NCBI GenBank assembly: GCA_028564675.1
Contig: JAOVVO010000136.1
Coordinates: 1-64,000 of the forward strand
DNA: 64,000 nt
From: Onchocerca lupi
Taxonomy: Eukaryota > Nematoda > Chromadorea > Rhabditida > Onchocercidae
Direction: 5' to 3'
Positions 11,830-24,699 of this stretch are shown here, one piece after another. Under the pieces are notes generated by a model. That model did not search any database, had not been told where the DNA came from, and saw only the letters and a program-made list of their open reading frames with translations. Position numbers and translations under genes: made by a program. Within the stretch, counting starts at the first letter, position 1. Each line of letters opens with the position of its first letter.

Positions 11830-14800
11830 CTATGACATTAAGGCTTTCAATTTGAAATCAGTATTGAAAAAATAATGTAGTGAAGAAGCTAGTTCCTTAT
11901 TATTTAGAATTTCTGAAAGTTCATCGGCATCACTATTAACAACATCCAGTAAACATTTCATTTTTCCACATTTCATCAATTGTGTCACTTCACCACTCGA
12001 AATACCCGGCAGATGTGTCATTTGCCGATGCAAAACAGAATTCAAACGCTTTGATACTGCCTTATCACCTAAATAATAGAAAAAAAATGAATCTTGATAT
12101 TTTAAGAAATAATGTGAAAGTAGAAAAGAAATGGCGACAATTATTAATAAAAAAATTTCGAGAAGAATTGAATTGTCGAAGTTCATAAGTTATAAACAAA
12201 AAAATATTATGAAAAAATCAGAAACCAAGATTAATAAAAAAGAGTTATGAAGCAAATCAAAAAACTGATACTGACAGTGCCAACTTAATCGGAAAGATTC
12301 AGATACAATTAATTTTATAATTAAAACTAGAAAGGAAGATCGGTTCCTACGACATAATTTCAGCCAAGATCCGATGCGATTTTTCAAAAATTAATAGATT
12401 GGCTGACCATTAATCTAAACTCAGCGTATGGTTACTAAAATGAAGTTGGTCGAATAGATATACTTAACAATTAAATCATTCATTTACATTTTTAGAATAT
12501 TGAAGAAATTGAAAAAAAAAACCTGGTTCAGAATTAGATGCATCACCGCATTCTTCGAGATCACTTTTAACTGCTAAAGCTTGATCCAGATTCGGATCCG
12601 GTTCATTTATCTGTAAAATAGTAAACTAAATTCAAAATAAAACATTACACATTCCTAAAATATGAAATTTTGATTTGATCAAGGCAACAAGCAGTTAATA
12701 ATTCGTGCCGAATTGCAAAAAAAAAAAAAGAAAAAAAATGGAAAAAATGAACCACACTATATTTTTGAAACATATGGCTGGTGATGAAATAGAACCCGTG
12801 GAAGAGATGGAAAGTGTAAATATATCAATATCATAAAAGCAGCAGTAATTTATAAATATAAAAAGAACTGGTATAGATTACTTTTAGTTCTTCAAACATT
12901 TCAGATGAATGCGCAGGATCCAAAGTCCAAATAACATTCATATTTGGATATGTTCTTACCAAAATTGTAAAAAGAGATCGCGTTTCACGACAGCGACGGC
13001 TTAATTCTCCCTTTAATATGATTTCTTTCTTCTTTAATATGATTTGATTTATTTCTTCTTTCATTTTTTTTTTTTTAGAACAATGCAATAATATGCAGGA
13101 GCAATAAAAAAAAATTTTGGACTGATTTGTGCTGAAATCATGTGTGAACATTATGATGTTCTAAGAGAGTAAAGAATAAATGAGACATAACATCAGCACT
13201 AAAAGCTTACTTGGAAGGGACCACCATTAACTTTTTTGTAGTCATCTTTGACATTTCCTTCGATAAGTAGAATTACATTTTTATAGTGACGCAGCATCTA
13301 AAACACAATTTATGTTAAGAATTCAATAAGTTTCTAAGCCATTGTTAATTTAATGAACAACTTAATAAATGCTTTTGACAATTAACAATTTAACAAACTG
13401 TTTTTGATTTAATTTTAATTAATAAACTTATTTTAACAATAAAGAAAAAGTTCAATAACAAATTCGAAAAGTACGAAATATATCTTTAAAAATAGACCTG
13501 TTCAATCTGTTTAAAAACACGACCGCTATGAAGTGATTGAGTAAGATCATCGAGGGCCTTTCTTTCAACAGCTATATTTGGCGAGAGAATATAATCTCCA
13601 ACTTCGATTGTAGCTGGTATTAAATCTATACCGCGTTTATAAAGTACTGTTGGCAATTCGCTTTGGAATTCTCTCATATCAATTATTACCTGTTGAATGA
13701 TAATATATTAACTGTATTAAAAATGCTCAATATGATGATTTCTTAAATGCTTCCTGATCTTCGACAAAATAAAAAAAAAAAAAAAAAAAAGATTTACCTT
13801 TGGGTTTCCGTCATTTTGATCAACTCTTCCACCAGCATCTCTAGTTGACTTCATAAGTATCAACCTCTCTGGCTTTTCGCGATCTGTTTCATATTCCCTA
13901 GCGGACATCAGTGTCTGAAAGCGAAAGTGGTTTAACACATAAAACATTTTTAGACATTTTTAGATAAATTTCAAAAAATAATTTTAATGAAAAGCAGACA
14001 TACTCCTTGCTCTCGGACCATTTCCTCGAAGGCAATTTGTTCTTTTCTTAGTGAGCAGAGATATCGTTCTTCTTCATTCGAATTCGCATACATAATAATG
14101 TATATTGTTAACGATTTTTCAAAGTGGCACGCTTTATACATCTACAAAAGTTCATGATAAACCAAATATATACCATGCGGATGCACTTAAATTGTTCGAG
14201 ATGATTCCGCAACATGTGTCACTTCGGTTCATTTTTATTTACCCAAAATTCAAAAGGTTTATGTTTATTTCATAATAAATTCTGATTTTAAAAAAATAGA
14301 AATTCTGATTTAATAGAATATAAATCCAGAAATAATGCTTCACCTCTAATAACCGAAGAGATACCATATCGGAATGATAAAGAATAACAATTGGTGGTTC
14401 GAAAGTTTCCAGTTGTCTGATGAGGTTATATCGCTCACCAGAAGGGACAATAACTAGAAGGGGATCTTGCCTTTCAACGCCTTCCGAATCGTTTGAATTT
14501 CCGCACTGAGAATCTTCTGGATTTGAATTTGCCGATTGAACGTCATTGGAATTTGGATTTCCAGATTGAACATCTTCAGGAATTGAATTTCTAGATTGAT
14601 CAACTTCGGCCTTCGTACTCGTAGCAGATGCATTCTTCTCTTCCTATAAGAACTTCAATTTAGTAAAACGAACTAAACTGAAATGAATCTCGCATTTTAG
14701 AAACACTTCGGCCGACTTATAATGTTGGTGATGAAAAAATCAAAAGTATTATAATGAACTTCTTAAAAGAAAATGCTTTGAATTTTTGAATATACTTTTC

Positions 14801-17800
14801 AAAACACTTTTGAAAAATCTTTACACTACGCACATGTTGACTGTCCTGGGCATGCTGATTATGTGAAAAAAAAATGAAACTTTGCTAACAGCGAAAAAGG
14901 CTGAAATATTCAAAACATAATAATACTAACATTTATTGTCTTTTTAATTTGCACAATACCGAAACGCATGAGTCGAGCCTGCTTGCCTGAGCCGTGATTC
15001 TTTTTTACTTCTTCAAACAAACGACGTTTTTTTCGATTTTGTCGGGTGATTTTCTTTTGTAATATCTTCACATTATTTACAATTTCGCTACCTGTTCCGC
15101 CCTATAAACAAGAATGAAAAAAAGCTTAATGTTTCATCTTAAAATTATAAAAGAGATAATTTAAAAAGGGGATTTAGAAGGTGACTATTAACCTCGATGT
15201 TATTGGTGAACAGAATAAGTTGTGAAGGATCCCACGAAGGTTGTGCCTCTGGTTCAATCTCCCCTTTTTCACCAATGAAATTCTGCCCCAGTTGTTCATT
15301 TTGAATCCATAAAAATTTTGCCACACCCAAACTGATGATGTCCCGCAACTGTCGACAAACCTCATTTCCTGCACCAATTAATAATACCGCTGGTTCTGGA
15401 AGCAATTTATAAAGCTCTAAGAAGTATTTTTAAAAAATGGACTTCTGTTTTCAAGAAAGTATTTCAATGGGCTTTAAAAGAAATGTTTTCTTGATCACAA
15501 ATCCGGGTGCAGAATAAATGATAATAAACCTTTCTCAGAATTCATTTCATTCTCTTTACATTTGATTTTGATTTCTTCTAAGACTTTAAGAAGTGCTTTC
15601 CATTTCGGTGGCTCTGAAATTTTCAGATCTTATTCCTAATTTTCAAATAGTTTTTAAAGTTCAGATGCTCATAAACATAGTTTTATATTATCGTAAAAGA
15701 CATTTTCACTAATAATAATATGGCGGACTCCGAAAAGACGGCTGCATATTTCATTCAGCGATAAGTGGGAACTAAAAGAAAATGGCTCAAGACAACTAAA
15801 TTATAGAATTAATCGCATTCGACTTGTGCTTGCATCTCAATAATTTGACGAAAAGCTCGAGCGAACTAAAATGAATACTTACCCAACACAGTTCGTTTGT
15901 TATCAGATTTAATTTTGCACAATCCGTCTACTTCTGCAAATAGTTTCGAAGACGTTTGTGTGAATAACCAACCACTGTTAGTTGTAATCAGCTAGAAAAT
16001 TTCATAGCGATTTGTAATATTTTTTGAAAATTCTGAACTGTAACAAGTAATTTTGAAAATTTTACAAATCTTAATAGCAAATCAACTGGGCGTGTCAAAG
16101 ATCACTTGAAGTGAAAATTTGATTCGCTCAAAAACTTTTTCAAACTAGCACTGAAACTCACATCCTTACTATTTCTGACTTCATCCAAACAACAGTAAAG
16201 AGTAATCGGATCCAGTTCTTCAGCCTGAAAAATTTCAATAACTTTCAGAAATCCTAAGATTCAGAAACTACTTATTCAAGCGATAGTTCTTGCATTTCTT
16301 ACTTTGTATAGAAGATTCCGAAGTTGTTTAAGATCTGCTAAAAGGCGCTGTTGCTTTTCGGTGATAGAGAACTGTCGTCCTTTCAATTGTATTTCCAACA
16401 AAGAAGGCAGAAGACCAGCGGATGGTTGTACACTTTCCTCTTCTGCAGCAGTCTACAAATATTGTCAATGATCAATGAATTTTTTTTATAACCAGCGAAA
16501 AATGTAAATTTTGATATAAAAACTTGCATCAGTTGATAATGAAGTTTGCTTCAATTCTCGAACACAAGTACGTATTATATCTACCAATAATGATTGAACT
16601 CTTCGCATTGCATGCGGCAAGTCAGGTGATATTTCTATCATATGTGGCTGAAAATGTACTTTCTAACTTACTTTATCATTAAATATTAAAAAAATGCATT
16701 TAATAATGATTCAATGCTTAATAATGATTTAATGCTTTTTGACGAAATGCCCAAATGCATTTCACTACAAGAAAACAATCAACAGTTTTATTATTTTTAT
16801 TTATCGAATTAATGAAGTCTTTTTTTCTCTTAAAACAAAAGTGAATGTCAGCGTAAAATATCTTTACGCATATATAGCAAATACTTACAGAACATGTATC
16901 CAGTGAACTTTTTACATCTACATCAAATCTTGGCAGGAGTCTAACTCTTCGAATATACAATCGATTTAACAGTCGTTGCAAAACGCCCATACCAGACAGT
17001 GCTCCAGGATTATCACTGAAAAAAAAAATTATGCAAATCAATTAGTTCACTAACAAAAATGCGAATGAGCAATGCAACGTATGAAACTGTCGACCTGAAT
17101 GCCTTAACGAAACCACCCGCTTTCTTTTCTCGATACAAGCGAAGAATGAATGATTCTTGAAATCCATTCAACAACCTGAAAAGGTTTTCAAAATTCTATT
17201 TCATTTATAAAGAACTGTAAAACCAGTGAATTAATTTTTCATTGTGAAAGTGATCAGGAAATTAACAGACTGATGCGCACGATGGACAACGATTCCAGCC
17301 ACATTCTTAACTGGGACGCGTTCTTGCAAGAGGTCAACCATCAAAATTCGTGAAGTAATAAAATGTACTCCTCCTTCCATGTAAAGCGATTCTCTGAACA
17401 ATACAATTCAAATAAATTATGTGAAAAAACGAAAAAAAAAATTGCTACGGTCTGATAACTTCTGAAAAAAAAAAAAAAAAAATGCATTCGCCACGAATAA
17501 TAAACAAGATTTCCCGTAATTATCGTTCTATTTCTTTGTGCTTTTATATGGAAAATGAAAGAGAGATTGACCGGTCTTTTATGGAACAATCCGCTGTAAT
17601 GATCTTTGGTGGACATTTAACTTTGGGATCACGTAAACGAGAAATGAAATATGCCTGAAATATCATAAATTTTTCAATTGGTTAGTATTTGTTGACTACT
17701 GCTTTGCTTTTAAAAAGCCCTATCTGTTACTATGGATGAACTTCTCAATTCGTTGAAACGTAGGCTATTCTGAAATAATCGCTAATCTGAAATAGATAAA

Positions 17801-18316
17801 AAAAACAGCATCATTCTTATCTATCATTAATTAAAAATGAAAATGAAGATTTCAAGAAAATTAGAATGAAATGTGAAAAAATTTCGATAACTTGAGAATT
17901 TCTTATATGAGAAATAACTTAAAAATGATTTTAGATGATCTTTTCTACGAAAAATATTTCTGAAAAACTACTAACATCATCCTGTGGAGTTGTATTGATA
18001 ACAAAGACCAATAATTGCGGATCAGAGTATAAATGTAAGTGATGAAGAATCAAACGTTCCAATCCCAAACCACTGAAAAAAAAAAAAAAAGAAAAAATCG
18101 GCAATTGATATAACTGAGAATCATCTGATAATTAGGAAAAGTAACTTACCTAGCAAGAACAAAAAGAACATCATCAGCATAAGTATCGAGCATGATGTTT
18201 CTCTCGAATTCAAGTAATTCGATCATATCTTTATCATCATCCAACTCATTCTTTGATCGAATGACAACTTCCGATTTTTCAACTGCGAATGTTACCTCAT
18301 TCTTCACTTCGCTCAT
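11830..18316 (-). CDS. xpf-1: DNA repair endonuclease XPF/ERCC4
   Basis: XPF is the catalytic half of the XPF-ERCC1 structure-specific nuclease of nucleotide-excision, crosslink and recombination repair. I resolve 21 exons: 18316-18150, 18072-17976, 17654-17572, 17393-17271, 17175-17095, 17015-16889, 16647-16528, 16452-16303, 16224-16162, 15991-15883, 15613-15530, 15395-15193, 15101-14931, 14643-14344, 14141-14004, 13914-13798, 13689-13498, 13297-13211, 13010-12882, 12610-12523 and 12068-11830. The product is about 955 residues (human 916). The N-terminal inactive SF2 helicase-like half includes GLGLERLILHHLHL and ITSRILMVDLLQERVP. The nuclease core is at about 712-775, with IIDMREF, GDY (742-744) and ERK-x3-D (753-759) intact. 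The tail has helix-hairpin-helix character (HLPGISSGEV). A TTGCAG lies four bases before the ATG. Intron 7 is GC-AG. The exon 12 and exon 19 acceptors each have an in-frame alternative. Confidence 0.95.
13011..13045 (-). repeat. 21-nt tandem duplication of the XPF exon 19 acceptor
   Basis: The 14-mer CTTTAATATGATTT occurs at 13011 and again at 13032, giving two AAAG acceptors 21 nt apart on the coding strand. Both are in frame: exon 19 begins at 13010 or, with the outer site, at 13031, adding seven residues. Confidence 0.7.
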
Positions 18317-19473
18317 TTTCCTGCAACAAAGACATGACAATCGTCACCTGGTAAGCCAATAAAACACAGACAAAAATGAATCAGGTTAGATCAATAAACA
18401 CATTAGCACATCGACGTGATTTCAAATTTTTGTTTTTCAAAAACGTCCAAAGACAAAATACCCTTGTTGCACTCCAGATGAAAAAGACTTCTGCGGATCA
18501 ATAATTCTTATCCAAATACTCGAGTACTTAATGATCAATTGAAGAATAGATTTATCCCAAGATGCTCTCTATAATTTTATCAAGTAAAAGCTTGCTTTTT
18601 CTTCGGTATTCCCAATCTCATGCTAATTTTGCAAATGAAGAATAAAAGGGTACGATGAAAACAGATGGTTTCCGGATGTCCGAGTGCTACGAAATCTCGA
18701 AATATAGTTGATAAGATATCGATACATCGAGATTGACATAATGTATAATAAAAGATTTGTTGAGATAAGAAATGAAAAAGTTTATTTATCTTTTTCGTAC
18801 AATTTACATCTTTTTAATTCAATTTCTAACATTTTTATAAGTAAGAATGTATTTCTTTTGTTCAAATAGAATGAATGTAAAAGTGAACAATAATCGAAAA
18901 CGATCACAAGGACTAATTTATCATATCATGCGACACTTAAATCCATTCGTCAGATATGAGTATAATATTGAGGCCAAGACTGATTTTTGAGGCTTTTTTT
19001 GATCTAAATTATGACTCAGAAATCCCATCTTTCTCTTGGAAATATCTTGTTTCGAAATATTGATGCCAGAAACCAATTATTTTCTCTATGAAATTGAATT
19101 TTTCAATGATGATAAGAATACAATAATTTTGGTATTATAATAAAATATATACATGATAATATGATATGTATCGTTCCAGTGATAAGAAAAGATTTAATCA
19201 TTTGCATTTCATTTAATTATCCAGAAACTATTGTAGCATAATAGCGCATCGCCAGAAATAGGATTTTTACTATAAAGGTGAAGGATTGATTCGTTGCTAT
19301 CTTCATCTATATCTTCAGAAGACTCCTGAAAATGGGAATCAATTTATCAGTTATTTTAAGGATAAAAATCTCATTTCTCACTTCTTTTTCAGGAAAATAA
19401 GGTCAAATTATGGAAACCTCGTTTCGTTAACAATTCATACGAAAAGTTTGCAGCATGATGAAGGAAAATATCC
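18317..19473. other. Intergenic between ETHE1 and XPF, no gene seen
   Basis: AT-rich spacer between two minus-strand genes, upstream of XPF and downstream of ETHE1. I see no exon or clear regulatory motif beyond the TTGCAG acceptor beside the XPF start. The 1.16-kb gap argues against an operon. Confidence 0.5.
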
Positions 19474-22400
19474 TCATTGATTCTTTTTATTTATTTCTGT
19501 TTTTGTCTTTTCATCCATTAGTTCGTATATTCCACATACTTTATTCGCTGGTACAGCTTTATCTAAAATTATCGTGAAGTAAATTTAAAATATTTACTGA
19601 ATATATCGAATAATTTAAAACAATTCAGTACAACTGATGTACTTATGGTACCATTACTCCTCGAATATTACTTATCTGTCGAGAAAATTGAATTGTGCTG
19701 TTAACTTGCCACTAATATGCTTATCAATATCGAATAAAATTTAATATAAGATTCTATATATTTCTCAATTCATATGATAAAAGAATATAGCTTAGATATC
19801 TCAATAAACAAGATTATCTTTTGTTCACAAGAAATTCTCTTTCATTCTAGAATTTCATTTTTCTTTTTGTTTTTAAAAAAGAAATACTAATTTATGCCGA
19901 ACATTGATTTTTAAAACAAAAAACAATTAAAAAAGACAGACCAATCTGTTTCGGATATGGAAGTTTAAGATTTTTCATTATAATTACAAAATCTTCCAAA
20001 GTTTTCGTTAACCTTGGATTATACTTCTTCTCCTCACCAACACTTGTTAATAAAAAACCCTGTAAACATTTGGAAATTTTTTTAATCCATCTTTTTAGTA
20101 TTCATGTAAAATTCATTTTTTTATTTCAGTCTTTTCCTTAATTGTTTTTAACGATCCCTCAAATTTCAAACGTTATAATTTACTACTGCATTATTGTATA
20201 ATTTTATACTTTAAAAGTGAATGTTTCGTCACTGAACGTTGCAAATTGCTATCATCAAAAATCTTGTTTTATAAATTGGCCGTCTAAAAAACTGACTCAT
20301 TTCAAAAAATACCTTATAATCGTGAGCTGGATAAAGTAGGAAATCATCAGATAAACTAAAGATTTTCTCATGTATTGACTTATACAATGTTTCCGGATTT
20401 CCTAAAAAATAACTGCAGTAGGAATTTCTAGCACATGATGTTATATTACAAAAAAAAAGGGAAATACGTATTTCAACAAAAGTGATTAAAGTGATATTTT
20501 ATTCTTTTTGATAATAATTAACTGATAAAAAATTTGTAGCTTAGAAAAAAAAACAAAGAAAAAAACTAGAAAGAGATAAGTTGGTACTAAGGTTCATCAG
20601 ACATGTTGATGTTCTTTTTTTTTTTTATTCTTTTCAACGACTTTCTCATATCAAAAATATATCTCCAAATTCGGGCATATTTTTCTCAACTAAATTTCGA
20701 CTCCAATTTCATCCATGTTCTGTGGCATTTCGAAACTAATGTTTCTTGCAAATTTCTTTGATACTTTCATCCACTGGATTTTAATTCAATAAGCAAAACA
20801 TTTATATTTTGCATTTAATCACTTTTAACTGAAATATGCTTTCCAACACATACTTCTAATGCTCTTCATTGAATTCCATCCGTCAATTTCACATAAGTCC
20901 TGTTTTTCCCAATTCAACAAGTGAAATTAATCTAATAAAGAGAGCTAGAATATATAATAGAAAGAGCTTATTACATCAATTCCTCTTAGTTATTACTGCA
21001 ATTTATATTTTTTGCAAAAAAATCTGATGAGTTAAAATAGATCCAGTTAGAATATCTTATATGAACATATTTTATTTTAAGCGGGAAATTCTGAACTAGA
21101 TCAGCTAAGATAACTGTCTCCTTATCATGATTCCGTGTTTCTGGATAGATGGAGAAATGCTTTCCTTAACATGCACAGAACTTCCAGGCTTTATAATTTT
21201 AATATTATCCATTTCAAGAAGTATGGATAAGCATAAATTTAAGCGAAAAATATGTAAAAATAAGTATACCTTCTTGAAAATCTGTGCGTCCACATCCTCG
21301 AATAAGAAGCGCATCACCCGTAAAAGCCATCCGATAATCACGTGAAATATACGTTACACATCCTTAAAAATTACATATTTGTTTCTATTATGCATTCGGA
21401 AATGATTTAGATATTATAAATAATAAATATTTAGATATTTATTATTTTTGACTTTTTGTTATTGTTATCCTCGAATAAGAAGCGCATCACCCGTAAAAGC
21501 CATCCGATAATCACGTGAAATATACGTTACACATCCTTAAAAATTACATATTTGTTTCTATTATGCATTCGGAAATGATTTAGATAGAAAAGACTGTGCA
21601 GAGGATAGATTAAGAGAAATATTTTTTTTCGAAGAAAATTGCGAAATGATTAAATGGATTCAAATTCAACCTTACTGTTTGATTTTTTTCTATCGGAAAA
21701 TATCATAGCGCACGTTTTGGAATGTTAAAATTCCCTTCAAATAATATACTAATTTATTTTGTCATTATAAGATAAAAAAAAAAGGAAGGTTTTATTTAAC
21801 TGGCCCTCTAGTTAATCTTTCTTACAGTAAATTCGAAGTTGTTCATATCATTTCTTTCTATCAATTTTTTCTTTTTTTTTAAAATTTTTCAATTAGTAAA
21901 AATTTTTTTCATGAATTAAAACTATCAATCTTCGATCATATTAAAGAAAATACTTCAAGATGATCAGAAGATACAAAGAAATGAGTGTAATATTTTATTT
22001 ACTACAAATTCATACTAATTTCTAAATTTGAAAAATCAGAGAGTTATTCAACTAAACAAAATTTTTATTAATTTATCTTATTATATAATAACAAAGTAAA
22101 TAATAGTAAGCAAATTAGTAAAAATATAACAAAAAATTTTAACTACTGAAAATTCAATTGAAAAATACCGCATTGATGGTTTGATCTAAGCTGATCAAAG
22201 GAAACAATTTTAATTTACAAAAAATGTGCATATGGTTTGAAGATGCTACACTGTAATTACCATTAGTATGCCCTGGTGTCGTACGAATTTCGAGATTTTG
22301 ATTGCCAAATTTTAATATTTCTCGATCATCGACCCGTAAATCTGCACGACCATCAGCATGCTTTGATAGTACAGATAGCATTTGTGGAAAAATACGCTTC

Positions 22401-23062
22401 AGTTCACCAGTACCAGTAATATGATCTGCATGAACATGCGTATTAGCACCATATATTGGATCCAAATTGAGTTCTTTGATAAGCTAAAATTTGATCATTG
22501 ATATAATTGATATTTCTCTAATGAACGATTTTATACGATGAAATATTGTTTAATATTCTAAAATAATTTGAAATAAAAAAACAATAGAATCTCTCAATTA
22601 TTGATTCTCAAAATTTCAGAATCAGTAAACTTTTTGAACTAAAATTGCATATCAAATTACCTTTGCATCCCGTTCAACAGTTTCCAGTACTGGATCTATA
22701 ATTATTGATTTTCTACTTACTGGGCATCCTAACAAATATGTATAGGTACATGATACAGGTTCAAATAGCTAAAAAGAAAAACGAATTAAATTGGAAAAAA
22801 GCATCACAAATTAAGATTATGAATTATCGCTATTTTTCTCGATCTGGAAATTCTTCGTTTTTAATAAATGAAAAATTCCCCCCCCCCCAAAAAAAAAAAG
22901 AAAAAAAAAAAGCATTTCAATTTGAATCAACCTAGAGAATCTAAAAATTTTCAAAATATTAAAATACCTTTTTTTTTTTTCTATTATTAGGAAGTGTTTT
23001 TTATCAAATTAAATTTGCTTGAAAAGATTATTCACCTGACGAAAAATCAATTTGGTTACCAT
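19474..23062 (-). CDS. ethe-1: Persulfide dioxygenase ETHE1 (mitochondrial)
   Basis: ETHE1 oxidises glutathione persulfide to sulfite in mitochondrial H2S catabolism, using one ferrous iron in a metallo-beta-lactamase fold. Seven exons: 23062-23036, 22768-22661, 22483-22261, 21362-21270, 20401-20313, 20059-19942 and 19562-19474. The product is 248 residues (human 254). Landmarks are LFEPVSCTYTYLLG, THVHADH (60-66), PGH (H117), the TGD ligand D136, the substrate-binding GRTD (144-147), PAHDY (175-179) and the C-terminal VPANKVCG. The iron ligands are therefore H61, H117 and D136 by family comparison. The short N-terminus (MVTKLIFRQ) gives little transit peptide, so an alternative first exon is possible. 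All three frames between the upstream TTTTTGCAG (23112-23120) and this ATG are closed, which supports trans-splicing and this start. A 120-bp copy of the exon 4 start lies in intron 3. Confidence 0.93.
21294..21413 (-). repeat. Duplicated block, functional copy (ETHE1 exon 4)
   Basis: This 120-bp block holds the end of intron 3, the TTTTTAAG acceptor and the first 69 bases of ETHE1 exon 4. It recurs at 21467-21586 with no difference that I can see. The two copies are separated by 53 unrelated bases. Confidence 0.95.
21467..21586 (-). pseudogene. Truncated copy of ETHE1 exon 4 in intron 3
   Basis: An identical copy of 21294-21413 that the transcript reaches first. It has the same acceptor and codes residues C121 to G142, then breaks off. 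The sequence past the break reads TAA in frame immediately (GGA TAA), and no donor follows within the open part. Splicing into this copy would truncate the enzyme inside the active-site region. Confidence 0.85.
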
Positions 23063-23111
23063 ATCGGCAGAAAATCCTCCATTAACAGAAAGTTTCAAAA
23101 GTTATAATGCT

Positions 23112-23120
23112 CTGCAAAAA
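23112..23120 (-). promoter_or_regulatory. Probable trans-splice acceptor of ETHE1
   Basis: Coding-strand TTTTTGCAG about 50 nt before the chosen ATG. Every frame from here to the ATG has a stop, so a cis-spliced coding exon is excluded and spliced-leader addition is the simplest reading. Confidence 0.45.
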
Positions 23121-24379
23121 TATAATAATCTTTTTTTTCTGATAAAGACTTTACCATTCTACACCAATATCCAGTAGTGAAAAAAGATAGATGGTATTTG
23201 GGAAAAAAGTTACGTGAACCGTACGTGTACCCATCAGCTTAACGTAAAATAATGAGATATTAAAGTTATGCAAATTTGTTATTTGAAATTCTTGATGCAT
23301 GATTTCTATTAATTGGAACAATAGCTTTTGTTCCAGTTTAATAAACAAAAAACTTAAAATGATATTAATTAGAAATCAAAATTTATTCAATGCTTTGATT
23401 TTATTTCTGAATCAAAAACATTTAAAGTTTTTCTTAATTACAATTATTTATAAATAAAACAACTTTTATCGTTAGATGATATCAAAAAATTATTATAAGA
23501 GGATGGTGAACTCTAATGTGCGTTTAGAGGATAAAATTGAATAAGTTGAAAACTTTGAAGCGATTTCTAATTTTATTCAAGATTAGCTTGTAATCAGCTT
23601 GATAATAAAAAAAAGAAAGCTGATATCTTGGATGAACATCTGAAATCAATTTTAAACTAATTAAGAAATGAGTTTTAAATTAATTGTGAGCAAAACTGAT
23701 ACGCATATTTATATTCCATAATTAACTAATAAATAATTAACTAATAGTAACTAATAACTGATTAAAAATTTAGATTATGAAATTAAAAATCAAATACCCG
23801 ATTTTCATCAGAGACTTCTTCATGAAACATATTTTAAAACAGAATTTTCGTAAAAAAACTTGGTCACTTACTTTTTACTCTAAACTTTATATTTGTTTTA
23901 AATTTCTTTTTTAATAAATGATATGTGCACAGAAATTGATAATTCATACTATGGAAACTGTCATTTACATCAAATATCGTATCAACAATTTCAACTAACA
24001 ATTTGACTAAAAACTGGTTTGGAATTTACTTCGCAATTTTCCAAAAAAAAGAAAAAAAAATTTGCTTCACAATCTTTCAAAAAATTATCGAGATTAGAGC
24101 ATAATATAAGTAATTAAGTATCATCTGATATCATTATAATATAGATACTGATGAATTATTTGAAAAGAGAAGATATATAAAACGAATGTTGCTATTCGAA
24201 TTTTACTAAAACAAAGAAAGAAAACAAGTTTTGGCTAAGTAATCTTATTAAATAAAATATATAATAAACAATTTGTTCAGATTGTTAAAGATTTGTTAGA
24301 TTTAAAACATAATTTCTACCTCGAAGAAAAGTCAATCTTTTCTTCATTTCATTATTTAATAAAAAAAAAAAAAACTAAA

Positions 24380-24635
24380 ATAAAAATGTAAATGTTCGTT
24401 GTTACTTCTCACATAACTTTGCAAGTTCTTCACCGATTGTTTTAAAATTTTGAAACAAAGTTGCATTCGAATAAGCACATGTTTTTATATAGATATACCT
24501 GGTTTTTTTTCTTTATTTGTTACACCTGTGACAGGTAAAAGTAAGTGAACGGACTGAATTTCTTGACCAAGCTTACTTTCTACGTTCATCGAGAGTTGGC
24601 CAAGCCAAGCATGGCTGTATCCAGCTAGTTTCTTA
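24380..24635 (+). repeat. Dispersed repeat family, copy A
   Basis: It begins AAAATGTAAATGTTCGTTGT and runs through GTTGCATTCGAATAAGC, TTTTTATATAGATATAC and ACCTGTGACAGGT, ending near CCAGCTAGTT. The same ordered blocks occur at four other places in this window, all in the same orientation. Confidence 0.8.
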
Positions 24636-24699
24636 ATAAAGATTTACACTTTATTCAAATATATTTAAATAAAACAGCGAGAAAACAAGAGAAAAAGAG

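Noticed and set aside
15193..15416. Longer exon 12 of XPF starting at 15416
   Set aside because: Both TTAG at 15416 and CCAG at 15395 keep the frame. The shorter form was kept because it aligns better with the family, but the longer one cannot be excluded.
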